DNA from: Pseudomonas sp. GCEP-101
Lineage (GTDB): Bacteria; Pseudomonadota; Gammaproteobacteria; Pseudomonadales; Pseudomonadaceae
Length of the DNA stretch: 64,000 nucleotides
NCBI RefSeq assembly: GCF_025133575.1
Contig: NZ_CP104011.1
Location: forward strand, 620,001-684,000
Direction of reading: 5' to 3'
Shown here: piece after piece, positions 1 to 8,460 of the stretch
Layout: every line of letters starts with the position of its first letter
Position numbering within the stretch: position 1 is the first letter of the stretch
Notes under the pieces: model-generated
The model's input: only the letters and a program-made list of their open reading frames with translations
Told to the model about the DNA's origin: nothing
Database searches by the model: none
Made by a program: the position numbers and the translations under genes

Positions 1-1482
1 AAGATCGATGGCGACCCGCGCCACAGTCTCGACCAGTTGCTGCAGATCGACGGCATCCCGCAGCTGCTGCTCAGCTACCCCATCAGCAACACCGCCGGCA
101 CCGCCGAGCCCGCCGGTGCGGTGATCGTTGGCGTGCTGCTCGACCAGGAGCGCATGTCCAACCTGCAGACGCAGATGGGCGCGAGCCTGCGCCTGGTGCA
201 GGACGAGGTGAAAGGCAACGACTGGCGCACCCTCAACATCCCCACCGGGCGCGGCGCCACCTTGATCAGTCCGCGGCGCCTGCTGGACGAGAACAGCCAG
301 CAGATGTCGCTGCTCTACCTCGATTCCCTCGGCCGGCCGCAGCTGCGCCTGGAACTCACCAGCCCGCGCCCCTTGTACCAGCAGGGGCAGCAGGCCGTGC
401 GCCTGTTCCTCTACCTGACCCTCGCCCTGCTCGGCGGCGCCATCCTGCTCGCCTACGTGGCCCTGGAGTTCCGCATCATCCGCCGCGTCACCACCATGAA
501 CCGCGAGGTCGCGGTCATCGGCCAGGACGACACGCCCTCGCGCCTGAGCCCGCAGGGCGCGGATGAACTGGGCCAGCTCGCCCACGAAATGAACGACATG
601 CTCGACCGCCTGGAACAGAGCGAGGCGCGCGACCGGGCGATCCTCGATGCGATCCGCGACGGCTTCTTCGAGATGGACACCCGCGGCATCATCCGCACCC
701 TCAACCCGGCGCTGTGCCGCATGCTCGGCTACAGCGCCGAGCAACTGGGCGGCCAGCATTTCGGCATCCTGCTGCAGGAGGCGGACCTGCTGCGCGCCCG
801 CAGCCTCTACGAGCAGGCCCGCGACGACGAACAGGAAACCACCTTCTCCGCGCCCTTCAAGCGCCGCGACGGCCGGCTGGTCAACTGCGAGACGCGACTC
901 TCGGCGATCCGCGACGCCCAGGGCGAATTCCAGGGCTTCCGCGGCATCCTGCGCGACATCAGCGACCAGGTGGCGTACCAGAAGCAGCTCCTGGACTTGG
1001 CCTTTCGCGACACCCTCACCCAACTGGGCAACCGCAAGGCCTTCAACGAGCAACTGCCACGGGCGATCGCCAACAGCAACCGGGTGGCCTTGCTGTACAT
1101 CGACCTGGACCGCTTCAAGCAGGTCAACGACCGCTTCGGCCACGCCATCGGCGACGCCCTGCTCAGTACCGTCGGCGAACGCATGCGCGGCAGCCTGCGC
1201 CAGCCGGACCAGGCCTTCCGCCTGGGTGGCGACGAGTTCGCCGTGCTGCTGGAGAACGCCGAACCGGACCAGGCCGACGCCCTGGGCCTGCGCCTGCTGG
1301 CCGTGCTCGGCACGCCCTACCACCTGGGCGGCCAGGTGATCGACTTCGTCACCCCCAGTATCGGCATCGCTCTCTACCCGCAGGACGCCGGCGACGCCGA
1401 CGCCCTCACCCGCGCCGCCGACATCGCCATGTACCAGGCCAAGCAGGAACGCAACCGCTGCCACCGTTACACGGCGGCCTGA
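1..1482 (+). CDS. Membrane diguanylate cyclase, CHASE4/HAMP/PAS/GGDEF (5' end missing)
   Basis: The frame is open from the first base, so the N-terminus lies upstream of the window. What remains is the end of a periplasmic sensor region (CHASE4-like), a membrane helix at about codons 133-157, a HAMP-type linker to about codon 205, a PAS domain (about 212-335) and a C-terminal GGDEF domain. The catalytic GGDEF is intact at 1225-1239, and an RxxD inhibitory site (RQPD, 1198-1209) sits the usual five residues before it. There is no EAL domain. It should make cyclic di-GMP from two GTP at the inner membrane in response to a periplasmic cue, with product feedback. The exact sensor family is uncertain because most of that domain is cut off. 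Confidence 0.9.
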   Translation, partial: KIDGDPRHSLDQLLQIDGIPQLLLSYPISNTAGTAEPAGAVIVGVLLDQERMSNLQTQMGASLRLVQDEVKGNDWRTLNIPTGRGATLISPRRLLDENSQQMSLLYLDSLGRPQLRLELTSPRPLYQQGQQAVRLFLYLTLALLGGAILLAYVALEFRIIRRVTTMNREVAVIGQDDTPSRLSPQGADELGQLAHEMNDMLDRLEQSEARDRAILDAIRDGFFEMDTRGIIRTLNPALCRMLGYSAEQLGGQHFGILLQEADLLRARSLYEQARDDEQETTFSAPFKRRDGRLVNCETRLSAIRDAQGEFQGFRGILRDISDQVAYQKQLLDLAFRDTLTQLGNRKAFNEQLPRAIANSNRVALLYIDLDRFKQVNDRFGHAIGDALLSTVGERMRGSLRQPDQAFRLGGDEFAVLLENAEPDQADALGLRLLAVLGTPYHLGGQVIDFVTPSIGIALYPQDAGDADALTRAADIAMYQAKQERNRCHRYTAA

Positions 1483-1579
1483 GCACCGCCGCGAGAACAC
1501 ATACCCGGCAAAACAGACGGCTCGCCGGCCGTCCGCCGGGTCTGCTAAGGTCGCCTACGGTTCAACCCTGGAGATGCCG

Positions 1580-2320
1580 ATGTCCACCCTGAGCGGCCCG
1601 CAATACCTCAGCGAAGGCCTGAAACTGATGATGCGCCCCGGCCTGCGGCTGTTCGTCCTGCTGCCCCTGAGCATCAACATCCTGCTGTTCGTCGGGCTGA
1701 TCGGCTTCGCCGTCAACCAGTTCAGCCATTGGGTCAACGCCCTGATGCCGACCCTGCCCGAGTGGCTGAGCTTCCTGCAGTTCATCCTCTGGCCGTTGTT
1801 CGTCGTGCTGGTGCTGCTGATCGTGTTCTTCACCTTCACCCTGCTGGCCAACCTGATAGCCGCGCCGTTCAACGGCTTCCTCGCGGAAAAGGTCGAAGTG
1901 GTGGTGCGCGGCAAGGACGATTTTCCCGCCTTCAGCTGGGCCGAGCTGATGGCCATGGTGCCGCGCACCATCGGCCGCGAACTGCGCAAGCTCGGCTACT
2001 TCCTGCCGCGCGCCATCGGCCTGTTCATCCTCAGCCTGATCCCCGGCCTGAACCTGATCGCCACCCCGCTGTGGCTGCTGTTCGGCGTGTGGATGATGGC
2101 CGTGCAGTACATCGACTACCCGGCGGACAACCACAAGCTGGGCTGGAACGAGATGCTCGCCTGGCTGCGCGAGCGGCGCTGGGCGTGCATGGGCTTCGGT
2201 GGCATCACCTACCTGGCGCTGCTGATCCCGGTGGTCAACCTGGTCGCCATGCCCGCCGCCGTGGCCGGCGCGGTGCTGTTCTGGGTGCGCGAAGGTGGCG
2301 AAAACGCCCTGGTGAAATGA
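1580..2320 (+). CDS. cysZ: Sulfate transporter CysZ
   Basis: This inner-membrane protein of 246 aa has several hydrophobic helices and the CysZ features: [19 protein letters not shown] near the N-terminus and a [20 protein letters not shown] stretch near residue 90. CysZ carries sulfate into the cytoplasm for cysteine synthesis. Two in-frame ATGs lie close together at 1574 and 1580. The GGAG at 1570-1573 abuts the first and is six bases from the second, so I start at 1580 (MSTLSG). It is a single gene, 97 bases after the cyclase and 83 bases before the glycosyltransferase. Length and composition are typical of the family. Confidence 0.93.
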   Translation: MSTLSGPQYLSEGLKLMMRPGLRLFVLLPLSINILLFVGLIGFAVNQFSHWVNALMPTLPEWLSFLQFILWPLFVVLVLLIVFFTFTLLANLIAAPFNGFLAEKVEVVVRGKDDFPAFSWAELMAMVPRTIGRELRKLGYFLPRAIGLFILSLIPGLNLIATPLWLLFGVWMMAVQYIDYPADNHKLGWNEMLAWLRERRWACMGFGGITYLALLIPVVNLVAMPAAVAGAVLFWVREGGENALVK

Positions 2321-2341
2321 CCGGGCGCCGCAGCTGAGCGG

Positions 2342-2370
2342 CTGTCACCGATCGATCATCGCACTGTCAT
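2342..2370 (+). promoter_or_regulatory. Putative Pho box (PhoB binding site)
   Basis: Three 7-base direct repeats lie at 11-base period: CTGTCAC (2342-2348), CGATCAT (2353-2359) and CTGTCAT (2364-2370). They match the PhoB half-site CTGTCAT at 6/7, 5/7 and 7/7, with the standard 4-base spacers. The site is 34 bases upstream of the glycosyltransferase ATG, in the right orientation. I could not identify a clear -10 downstream. Confidence 0.7.
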
Positions 2371-2403
2371 CGGCGCGCCACCGCGCGCCATGACACTGCG
2401 AGC

Positions 2404-3600
2404 ATGACCACGACTCCCCTGCGCATTGCGCTGATCAGCGAAACCTTTCCACCGGAAATCAACGGTGTGGCCAACACCCTCGGCCGCCTGGCGTCAGGGC
2501 TGTTGCGTCTCGGCCACCAGATCCAGGTCGTGCGCCCGCGCCAGCAGGGCGACGAAGGCCGCCACAGCGACAGCGAACTGGTGCTGACCCGCGGCTGGCC
2601 GCTGCCCGGCTACCCTGGCCTGCAATGGGGCCAGTCGTGCCTGCACAAGCTGTTGCGCCACTGGAAGAACCTGCCCCCGGACGTGCTCTACATCGCCACC
2701 GAAGGCCCGCTCGGGCTGGCCGCCCTGCGCGCCGCGCGGCGTTTGCACATCCCGGTGATCAGCGGCTTCCACACCAATTTCCAGCAGTACAGCGCGCACT
2801 ACGGCTTCGGCCCGCTGATGCGCCTGGTGACCCTGTACCTGCGCTGGTTCCACAACCGCACCCAGCAGACCCTGGTGCCCAGTGCGAGCCAGTCCCTGGA
2901 ACTGCAGCGGCGTGGCTTCGAGCGCCTGGCGCAGCTCTCGCGCGGCGTCGACAGCCAATTGTTCAACCCCGCCCGGCGCGATGAAGCGCTGCGCCGCGAA
3001 TGGGGGCTGGGCGAGCGCGACATCGCCGTGCTGCACGTCGGCCGGCTGGCGGCGGAGAAGAACCTGTCGCTGCTGGGCAGCAGCTTTCGCGCGCTGTGCG
3101 CGGCGCACCCGCAACTCAGGCTGCGCCTGGTGATCGTCGGCGACGGCCCGCAACGCAACGCGCTGCGCAAGGAGTTGCCGGATGCGCTGTTCTGCGGTCT
3201 GCAGCGCGGCGAGGAACTGGCCCGGCACTACGCCAGCGGCGACCTGTTCCTCTTTCCCAGCCAGTCGGAAACCTTCGGCAACGTGGTGCTCGAAGCGCTC
3301 GCCTCAGGCCTGGCCGTGGTGGCCTTCGACCAGGCCGCGGCCGGCCAGCACATCCGCCATGGGCACAACGGCGTGCTCGGCGTGCCAGGCGAGGACCAGA
3401 GTTTCTTCGAGGCGGCGAGCTGGCTGCTGGAGGACCCCGAGCGCCTGCGCCGGGTGCGCCTGAACGCGCGTCACCACGCCATTCACCAGGCGTGGGACAC
3501 GGTCATCGAGCGCTTCGAAGGGTATCTGCAGGAAGCCTGCCGCACCGCGTTGCCGGGGAGGAACCCTGGCGGCCTGGGCCATCCTGAAGCGCACAAGTAG
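2404..3600 (+). CDS. agt2: GT4-family glycosyltransferase, Agt2-like glycolipid synthase
   Basis: A 398-aa GT-B fold enzyme. The N-terminal acceptor domain opens with RIALISETFPPEINGVANT. The C-terminal donor domain has VLHVGRLAAEKN (about 215), VIVGDGPQR (about 247) and the EX7E motif in SETFGNVVLEAL (about 287). It should transfer a sugar from a nucleotide sugar to a lipid such as diacylglycerol at the membrane. As I recall, the P. aeruginosa homologue (PA0842, Agt2) makes a glycolipid under phosphate starvation, and the Pho box 34 bases upstream here agrees with that. The phospholipase C genes that neighbour it in PAO1 are absent. It converges on the DegV gene with only three bases between the stops. 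The ribosome site (GCGAG) is weak. Confidence 0.8.
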   Translation: MTTTPLRIALISETFPPEINGVANTLGRLASGLLRLGHQIQVVRPRQQGDEGRHSDSELVLTRGWPLPGYPGLQWGQSCLHKLLRHWKNLPPDVLYIATEGPLGLAALRAARRLHIPVISGFHTNFQQYSAHYGFGPLMRLVTLYLRWFHNRTQQTLVPSASQSLELQRRGFERLAQLSRGVDSQLFNPARRDEALRREWGLGERDIAVLHVGRLAAEKNLSLLGSSFRALCAAHPQLRLRLVIVGDGPQRNALRKELPDALFCGLQRGEELARHYASGDLFLFPSQSETFGNVVLEALASGLAVVAFDQAAAGQHIRHGHNGVLGVPGEDQSFFEAASWLLEDPERLRRVRLNARHHAIHQAWDTVIERFEGYLQEACRTALPGRNPGGLGHPEAHK

Positions 3601-3603
3601 CGA

Positions 3604-4563
3604 TCAGGCGAACGGCTTGGGCTCGGCGGCGAACGACAGGCTCATGGCGCCAGCGCCGAGGTTGATGCCGCCAGTGGGGCTGAGCATCGCCAGGTGCACC
3701 TGGATGCCCTTCGCCTCGCAGGCATCCTCCAGCGCCGCGAAACCGGGCAGATCGCGCAGGGCGGACGGGTCGCCGGCATAGCTCAGGCACATCTGCGGAG
3801 CCAGCAACTCGCCCGCCTCGACCCGCGCACGGGCGAAGTTGAGCAGTCGCTCGGCGGATTTCTCGTAGTTCGGCGACACCGACACCGGCTTGTCCTCGCC
3901 CTGCACCAGGCTGAGCACCGGTTTCATGTCGAGCATCGAACCGATGCCGAGGAAGGCGCCACGCAGACGGTCACCGATGCTGCTGCGGTCGCCCTTCTGG
4001 AAGCCGCGGCGACGGATGTGCCCCAGGTCGCTGGCGACCAGGAAGGTGTTCATCTGCTGGCTGAGCTGTTCCAGGCGGGTGCGCACGGCGTTGGGATGCT
4101 GGTCCTCGCCGAGCAGGCGCACGCCTTCGGCGGCCAGCACGGCAAGGCCGGCGAACACCGTCTGGCTGTCGATCACCCGCAGCGCGAACGGCCCGGCGAT
4201 GCCGGCAGCGGCGCGGCGTTCCTTGTAGCTCTGCAGCAGGCTGAAGGAGGCCTGGGTGGCGTTCTCGAAGATCGGGCTGCGCTGGCGGGTCACGGTCAGG
4301 CAGATCACGTAGTCGAAGTCGGTGACCAGTTGCTCGAGGAACCAGTCATGGGTCTGCGCCGGCGTCAGCGGTTCGCTGCCGTCTTCGGGGCCGACCTTGG
4401 GCAGGTCCTGGGAATAGAAGCGGAGGGTGGTGTCGGGATCGCGGTCATCGATGATGCGACGCTCGCCCACGCGGATACCGATGGGCAGCACGCGAATGTT
4501 GTTGGCAGCAAGAAATTCCGGGGGAAGGTCGCAGGTTGCATCGACCACCAAGCCGATCCGCAT
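3604..4563 (-). CDS. DegV family (fatty-acid-binding) protein
   Basis: At 319 aa this covers the DegV fold: the N-terminal MRIGLVVDATCDLPPEFLAANNI with the T/S-C-D-L-P signature, a central FENATQASFSLLQSY region, and the S-D-L-G-H-I-R-R-R-G-F segment that precedes the C-terminal half. DegV proteins bind a fatty acid in a deep pocket. In Gram-positive bacteria related FakB proteins present fatty acids to a kinase, but no FakA-type kinase is seen in this window, so the role here is open. A ribosome site AGGAG lies six bases before the ATG. Monocistronic on the minus strand, convergent with the glycosyltransferase. Confidence 0.88.
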   Translation of the reverse strand: MRIGLVVDATCDLPPEFLAANNIRVLPIGIRVGERRIIDDRDPDTTLRFYSQDLPKVGPEDGSEPLTPAQTHDWFLEQLVTDFDYVICLTVTRQRSPIFENATQASFSLLQSYKERRAAAGIAGPFALRVIDSQTVFAGLAVLAAEGVRLLGEDQHPNAVRTRLEQLSQQMNTFLVASDLGHIRRRGFQKGDRSSIGDRLRGAFLGIGSMLDMKPVLSLVQGEDKPVSVSPNYEKSAERLLNFARARVEAGELLAPQMCLSYAGDPSALRDLPGFAALEDACEAKGIQVHLAMLSPTGGINLGAGAMSLSFAAEPKPFA

Positions 4564-4743
4564 GTCTTACTCCTATGGCCGTCTCCCGGCCTATTGTTGT
4601 GTGAACGCGGTCATACTCTGCCCGTTTCGGACTGGGAAGTCAGCATGCGGAAAGGTGGGTCTCGGAAAAGATTTGTAAACGCCTAGGACGGTGCTTTCAG
4701 ACCATTCAAGCAATCAATAATCCGCCATAAACGAGACGCTATC

Positions 4744-4812
4744 TGTAGGAACGAGCTTGCTCGCGAACATGGCCAGCAGCAGGGTCGGTTCGCGAGCAAG
4801 CTCGCTCCTACG
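4744..4812. repeat. REP pair (GAGCTTGCTCGCGA type)
   Basis: Two inverted copies of TGTAGGAACGAGCTTGCTCG and its complement face each other across about 20 bases. This is the standard Pseudomonas REP doublet, capable of a long hairpin. It occupies the middle of the 308-base gap between DegV and the oxidoreductase. The rest of that gap holds the DegV promoter region and the terminator at 4821-4855. Confidence 0.88.
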
Positions 4813-4820
4813 AAAAGCAA

Positions 4821-4855
4821 AAAAGCCCCTGGCACCGTCGGCGCCAGGGGCTTTT
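4821..4855 (-). terminator. Rho-independent terminator of the OYE reductase gene
   Basis: A perfect 13-base stem: AAAAGCCCCTGGC at 4821-4833 pairs with GCCAGGGGCTTTT at 4843-4855, with a 9-base loop. Read on the minus strand it ends in a T run and lies 17 bases past the stop of the 4872-5984 gene. Confidence 0.88.
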
Positions 4856-4871
4856 CATTTCACTGCGCGAA

Positions 4872-5984
4872 TCAGGCCAGCGACGTCAGCGCCTCGCGGC
4901 TGAACGGCTTGATGTCGGCCAGGCGGCCGTCACGCACTTTCACCGCCCAGTCCGGGTCGACCAGCAAGGCGCGGCCGACGGCGACCAGGTCGAACTCTTC
5001 CTTGTTCAGGCGCTCCAGCAGGCCATCGATGCCCGACGGCTGGGCGACTTCCTCGGTGTTGCCGAAGAAGGCCAGGAACTCGCTGCCATCCAGGCCGACG
5101 TTGCCCACGGTGATGGTCGGCTTGCCGGTGAGCTGGCGGGTCCAGCCGGCCAGGTTGAGGTCGGAGCCTTCGAATTCCGGAATCCAGAAGCGGCGGGTGG
5201 AGCAGTGGAAGATGTCCACGCCGGCATCCGACAGCGGCTTGAGGAAGGCTTCCAGCTCCTCGGCGGTCTGCACCAGGCGGGCGCTGTAGTCCTGCTGCTT
5301 CCACTGGGAGAAGCGGAAGATGATCGGGTAGTCCGGGCCCACGGCCGCGCGCACGGCCTGGATCAGCTCGATGGCGAAGCGCGAACGGTTGGCCAGGCTG
5401 CCGCCGTACTCGTCGGTGCGCTTGTTGCTGCCGTCCCAGAAGAACTGGTCGATCAGGTAGCCGTGGGCGCCGTGGATTTCCACGCCATCCATGCCGATGG
5501 CCTTGGCGTCGCGGGCGGCCTGGGCGAAGGCGGCGATGACTTCCTGGATATCGTCCTTGGTCATCTCATGGACCAGCACGGTGCCGTCCTTTTCCTTGCC
5601 GCTGGGGCCGTAGCCCGGAACGCTGGCGTCCGGCTCGGTGCCCAGGCGGCGCACAGCGCCGACGTGCCACAGCTGCGGGACAATCTTGCCGCCTTCGGCG
5701 TGCACGGCGTCGACCACCTGCTTCCAGCCGGCCAGGGCGTCTTCACCATGGAAGCGCGGCACGTTCGGGTAGCCGTTGGCGGCCTTGTGGTTGACCGTGG
5801 TGCCTTCGGTGACGATCAGGCCGACGCCAGCGGCGGCGCGGCGGCGGTAGTACTCCACCACCTGGGCGTGGGGAACGCCGCCCGGGGAGAAGTTGCGGGT
5901 CATCGGCGCCATCACGACGCGGGTAGGCAGTTCCAGGCCGCCCAGGCGGAAGGGCGAGAACAGGGTATCGACGGATGCAGTCAT
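4872..5984 (-). CDS. Old yellow enzyme family NADH:flavin oxidoreductase
   Basis: A 370-aa FMN TIM barrel. It starts FSPFRLGGLELPTRVVMAPM and carries the active-site IHGAHGYLIDQFF with two histidines (about residue 175) followed by DEYGGSLANRSRF. The C-terminal phosphate-binding part has VAVGRALLVDPDW. It should reduce activated alkenes or nitro compounds with NAD(P)H, as xenobiotic reductases and NemA do. The upstream ATG at 5996 overlaps the ribosome site; GGAG is six bases before the ATG at 5984, which I prefer. It lies 82 bases downstream of a TetR gene on the same strand. A palindrome at 6004-6019, also found before tetR, is the likely operator. Confidence 0.92.
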   Translation of the reverse strand: MTASVDTLFSPFRLGGLELPTRVVMAPMTRNFSPGGVPHAQVVEYYRRRAAAGVGLIVTEGTTVNHKAANGYPNVPRFHGEDALAGWKQVVDAVHAEGGKIVPQLWHVGAVRRLGTEPDASVPGYGPSGKEKDGTVLVHEMTKDDIQEVIAAFAQAARDAKAIGMDGVEIHGAHGYLIDQFFWDGSNKRTDEYGGSLANRSRFAIELIQAVRAAVGPDYPIIFRFSQWKQQDYSARLVQTAEELEAFLKPLSDAGVDIFHCSTRRFWIPEFEGSDLNLAGWTRQLTGKPTITVGNVGLDGSEFLAFFGNTEEVAQPSGIDGLLERLNKEEFDLVAVGRALLVDPDWAVKVRDGRLADIKPFSREALTSLA

Positions 5985-6003
5985 TGCAGTCTCCATGACG
6001 ACC

Positions 6004-6019
6004 AGGCGACCGGTCGTCT
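6004..6019. promoter_or_regulatory. Probable TetR operator before the OYE gene
   Basis: AGGCGACC/GGTCGTCT is a 16-base inverted repeat with one mismatch, located 20-35 bases upstream of the reductase start. The 13 bases GACCGGTCGTCTC (6008-6020) recur exactly at 6672-6684 before the tetR gene. Confidence 0.7.
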
Positions 6020-6066
6020 CATTCTTGGATAAAAAGGCCGATGAAGGTTGGGATGACTCAGGCAGT

Positions 6067-6657
6067 TCAGGCCTGAAGCAGGTGCTCCAGGCGCTCGATA
6101 AAACGTTCCACAGGGCGTAGCGAGGCGCTGACTTTCATCCGCGCCAGAACGCCCTGCCAGGCGTTGCCGATGAACTCGGCGAGGGACTCGACGTTCTCCG
6201 TCGCCGGCAGCTCACCGGCGCGCTGGGCGTCGGCCAGGCAGGCGCGCAGGGTGTCGATGGACTGCTGCAGGATGCCGTCCACACGCTCGGCGATAGCCGG
6301 TGACAGTTCGGCCATTTCGAAGCTCAGGCTGCCGATGAAGCAGTGGTACTCGAGCTTCTCCTGGCGGGCGAAGTGCGCCAGCAGTTCGCGGTAATAGGTG
6401 AGGATGCGCGCGCGCGGCCCCAGCGCCGGGTTGCCGAGCGCCTCGGCGTAGCGGGCCAGGCGCGGCGCATACAGGTGCTCCAGCGCCTGCAGGGCGAAAT
6501 CTTCCTTGCTCTGGAAGTAGTGATAGAAGGAGCCCTTGGGGATGCCGGCGGCCTGGACGATGTCCTGCACGCCGGTACCGTGGTAGCCGCTGCGGGTCAT
6601 CGCCAGGGAGCCCTTGGCGAGGATCAGGTCGCGCTTGTCGAGTCGGATGCTGTTCAT
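6067..6657 (-). CDS. TetR family repressor (NemR-like)
   Basis: A 196-aa regulator: the N-terminal TetR helix-turn-helix covers about residues 10-55 (GYHGTGVQDIVQAAGIPKGS, then FYHYFQSKEDF), followed by an all-helical ligand domain. The EYHCFIGSLSFEMAE stretch near 105 has a cysteine about where NemR-type sensors carry their electrophile-reactive cysteine. That position match is from memory. It sits directly upstream of the old-yellow-enzyme gene, and an identical 13-base palindromic core lies before each gene, so it probably represses itself and the reductase and is released by electrophiles or quinones. Confidence 0.88.
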   Translation of the reverse strand: MNSIRLDKRDLILAKGSLAMTRSGYHGTGVQDIVQAAGIPKGSFYHYFQSKEDFALQALEHLYAPRLARYAEALGNPALGPRARILTYYRELLAHFARQEKLEYHCFIGSLSFEMAELSPAIAERVDGILQQSIDTLRACLADAQRAGELPATENVESLAEFIGNAWQGVLARMKVSASLRPVERFIERLEHLLQA

Positions 6658-6667
6658 GGGCGCAAGA

Positions 6668-6683
6668 ATATGACCGGTCGTCT
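6668..6683. promoter_or_regulatory. Probable autoregulatory operator before tetR
   Basis: ATATGACC/GGTCGTCT is an inverted repeat with 6 of 8 arm bases complementary around GACCGGTC, 11-26 bases upstream of the tetR ATG. Its right part is identical to the copy before the OYE gene. Confidence 0.65.
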
Positions 6684-6747
6684 CGCTTTTGCCAGCACCA
6701 TTGATCGCAGTGATTTTCCATCAGAAATGGTTCGGCGCATTGCCCGG

Positions 6748-7635
6748 CTATGCAGGCGTTCTGTCCAGCAGTTCAGCGACACCTTCCTGGAGCAGCTCGC
6801 GCAAACGCTCGACCACCGGGTCCGGCTCGGCGTCGCCACGATGCAGGCACAGGCCCAGCGGCGCCATCGCCGGCAGGCCGGCGCGTTCAGCATCCAGCCG
6901 CGCGACGCTGGCCGGCAAGCCGATGGGGGTGCGCAGGCCGATGCCCAGCCCCGCCCCGACCGCCGCCCAGATACCGGACAAGCCGGCGCTGGTGAACGCC
7001 ACGCGCCAGGCGATGCCGGCCCGATCCAGCGCGGCGGTGGCCGCACTGCGCAACAGGCACGGCGCCTCCAGCATCACCAGCGGCAACGGCTGCGCGCCAG
7101 GGACCGGCAGCGCATCGGGCGCGCCGATCCAGCACTGCGCCACCGCGCCGATGCGTTCCATGTGCGCCGTGCGCTCGCCGGTCTCCCAGGCTAGCGCCAG
7201 GTCGAGCGCGCCATCACGCACGCCGTCGATGAGCTGCTGATTGCGCGCCGTGCGGACTTCGATACGCACCTTTGGGTGGGCGCGGGCGAAGCGCGCCAGC
7301 ACGGCGGGCAGCAGGGTTTCACCGAAGTCTTCCTGCAGGCCGAGGCGCACCCGGCCTTCCAGTGCGCCGCCGCGCAAGGCGCCGGCCGCTTCGTCGTTCA
7401 ACTCCAGCAGGCGGCGGGCGTAGGCCAGCAGCGTCTCGCCCGCTTCGGTCAGCGCCATGCCCCGCCCTTCGCGGCGTAGCACCGGGGTGCCGGCCTGCTC
7501 CTCGAGCTTCTTCAACTGGGCACTGACCGCAGACGTGGAACGTCCCAGGCGATCCGCCGCGCGAGCGAAACTGCCCAGCTCGATGCCGGTGACGAAAGTC
7601 CGCAGTACATCCAGGTCGAAGTTCACGCGCGCCAT
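6748..7635 (-). CDS. LysR family transcriptional regulator
   Basis: A 295-aa LysR protein with an N-terminal winged helix (DLDVLRTFVTGIELGSFARA, then AADRLGRSTSAVSAQLKKLE, residues about 6-65) and a periplasmic-binding-like effector domain from about 90. An upstream in-frame ATG at 7644 directly abuts GGG; the ATG at 7635 (MARVNFD) has GGGA eight bases before it and fits family N-termini better. It is divergent from the CMD-tautomerase pair starting at 7743, so it very likely controls that pair from the 107-base intergenic region. The effector is unknown. Confidence 0.9.
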   Translation of the reverse strand: MARVNFDLDVLRTFVTGIELGSFARAADRLGRSTSAVSAQLKKLEEQAGTPVLRREGRGMALTEAGETLLAYARRLLELNDEAAGALRGGALEGRVRLGLQEDFGETLLPAVLARFARAHPKVRIEVRTARNQQLIDGVRDGALDLALAWETGERTAHMERIGAVAQCWIGAPDALPVPGAQPLPLVMLEAPCLLRSAATAALDRAGIAWRVAFTSAGLSGIWAAVGAGLGIGLRTPIGLPASVARLDAERAGLPAMAPLGLCLHRGDAEPDPVVERLRELLQEGVAELLDRTPA

Positions 7636-7742
7636 GGCAACCATCCCAATTATTCGAACTATCGATCAAATATTTCCCGATTTTCCGAATCAACTTGCCG
7701 AGCTAGCCTGAACTCGTCAAGCCACAGAAGAGGAACGGCACC

Positions 7743-8048
7743 ATGGCATTTCCACCCCAGGCGTCCCCCGACCTGCATCGCCGGGCGCCGAAGCTGGCGC
7801 AGCTCACCGACGAGGTGTTGTTCGGCGATCTCTGGCAACGCCCCCAGCTCAAGCCCCGGGAGCGCAGCCTGGCCACCGTCGCCGCCCTGGTGGCGATGGG
7901 GCGCCTGGAGCAGTTGCCGTTTCACCTGCAGTTGGCCCGCGACAACGGCCTGACCCACGAGGAACTGGTCGAGCTGATCACCCACCTGGCGTTCTACAGC
8001 GGCTGGCCGACGGCCGCTTCCGCTCTCAACCGTCTCGAAGAGGAATGA
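7743..8048 (+). CDS. Carboxymuconolactone decarboxylase (AhpD-like) family protein
   Basis: A 101-aa single-domain CMD-fold protein: RERSLATVAALVAMGRLEQL and HEELVELITHLAFYSGWPTA are the usual helices with the E...H pattern. It lacks the CxxC pair of peroxidase-type AhpD, so a decarboxylase, isomerase or other small-molecule role is more likely than peroxide reduction. Ribosome site GAGGA lies eight bases before the ATG. It is the first gene of a two-gene unit with the tautomerase four bases downstream, and divergent from a LysR gene. Confidence 0.88.
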   Translation: MAFPPQASPDLHRRAPKLAQLTDEVLFGDLWQRPQLKPRERSLATVAALVAMGRLEQLPFHLQLARDNGLTHEELVELITHLAFYSGWPTAASALNRLEEE

Positions 8049-8052
8049 CACC

Positions 8053-8460
8053 ATGCCGACCGTCCGCATCTCCCTGCGCAAGGGCAAGCAAGCCGAGTAC
8101 CTGCGCCAGCTCGCCGACACCGTCTACGACGCCATGCACGACGCCTTCAACGTGCCCGAGGGCGACCAGTTCGTGATGATCCACCAGCACGAGGCGGAGG
8201 AATTCGTCTTCAACCGCCACTACCTGGGCGGCCCGCGCAGCGACGATTTCGTGCTGATCGCCATCACCATCGGCCGCCCGCGGGACTCGCAGACCAAGCA
8301 GGCGTTCTACCGCCGGTTGAACGCACTGCTGGGCGAGCGGCTGGGCATCGCCAGCGAGGACGTGATGGTGCAGATCACCACCAGCGAGGCGGACGACTGG
8401 TCCTTCGGCGGCGGGCGCATGGGCGTACTGACGCGCCCCGATGCGCTCAGTGCCAGCTGA
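8053..8460 (+). CDS. Tautomerase family protein
   Basis: A 135-aa protein beginning MPTVRISL, so removal of Met exposes the N-terminal proline that serves as the general base in the 4-oxalocrotonate tautomerase superfamily. The length and the HQHEAEEFVFNRHYLGG region match the longer Tautomerase_2 group. The ribosome site GAGGA sits inside the end of the CMD gene, so the two are probably translated together. Its last 14 bases overlap the convergent nitroreductase gene. Substrate not known; with CMD it may handle an enol or keto-acid intermediate. Confidence 0.88.
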   Translation: MPTVRISLRKGKQAEYLRQLADTVYDAMHDAFNVPEGDQFVMIHQHEAEEFVFNRHYLGGPRSDDFVLIAITIGRPRDSQTKQAFYRRLNALLGERLGIASEDVMVQITTSEADDWSFGGGRMGVLTRPDALSAS

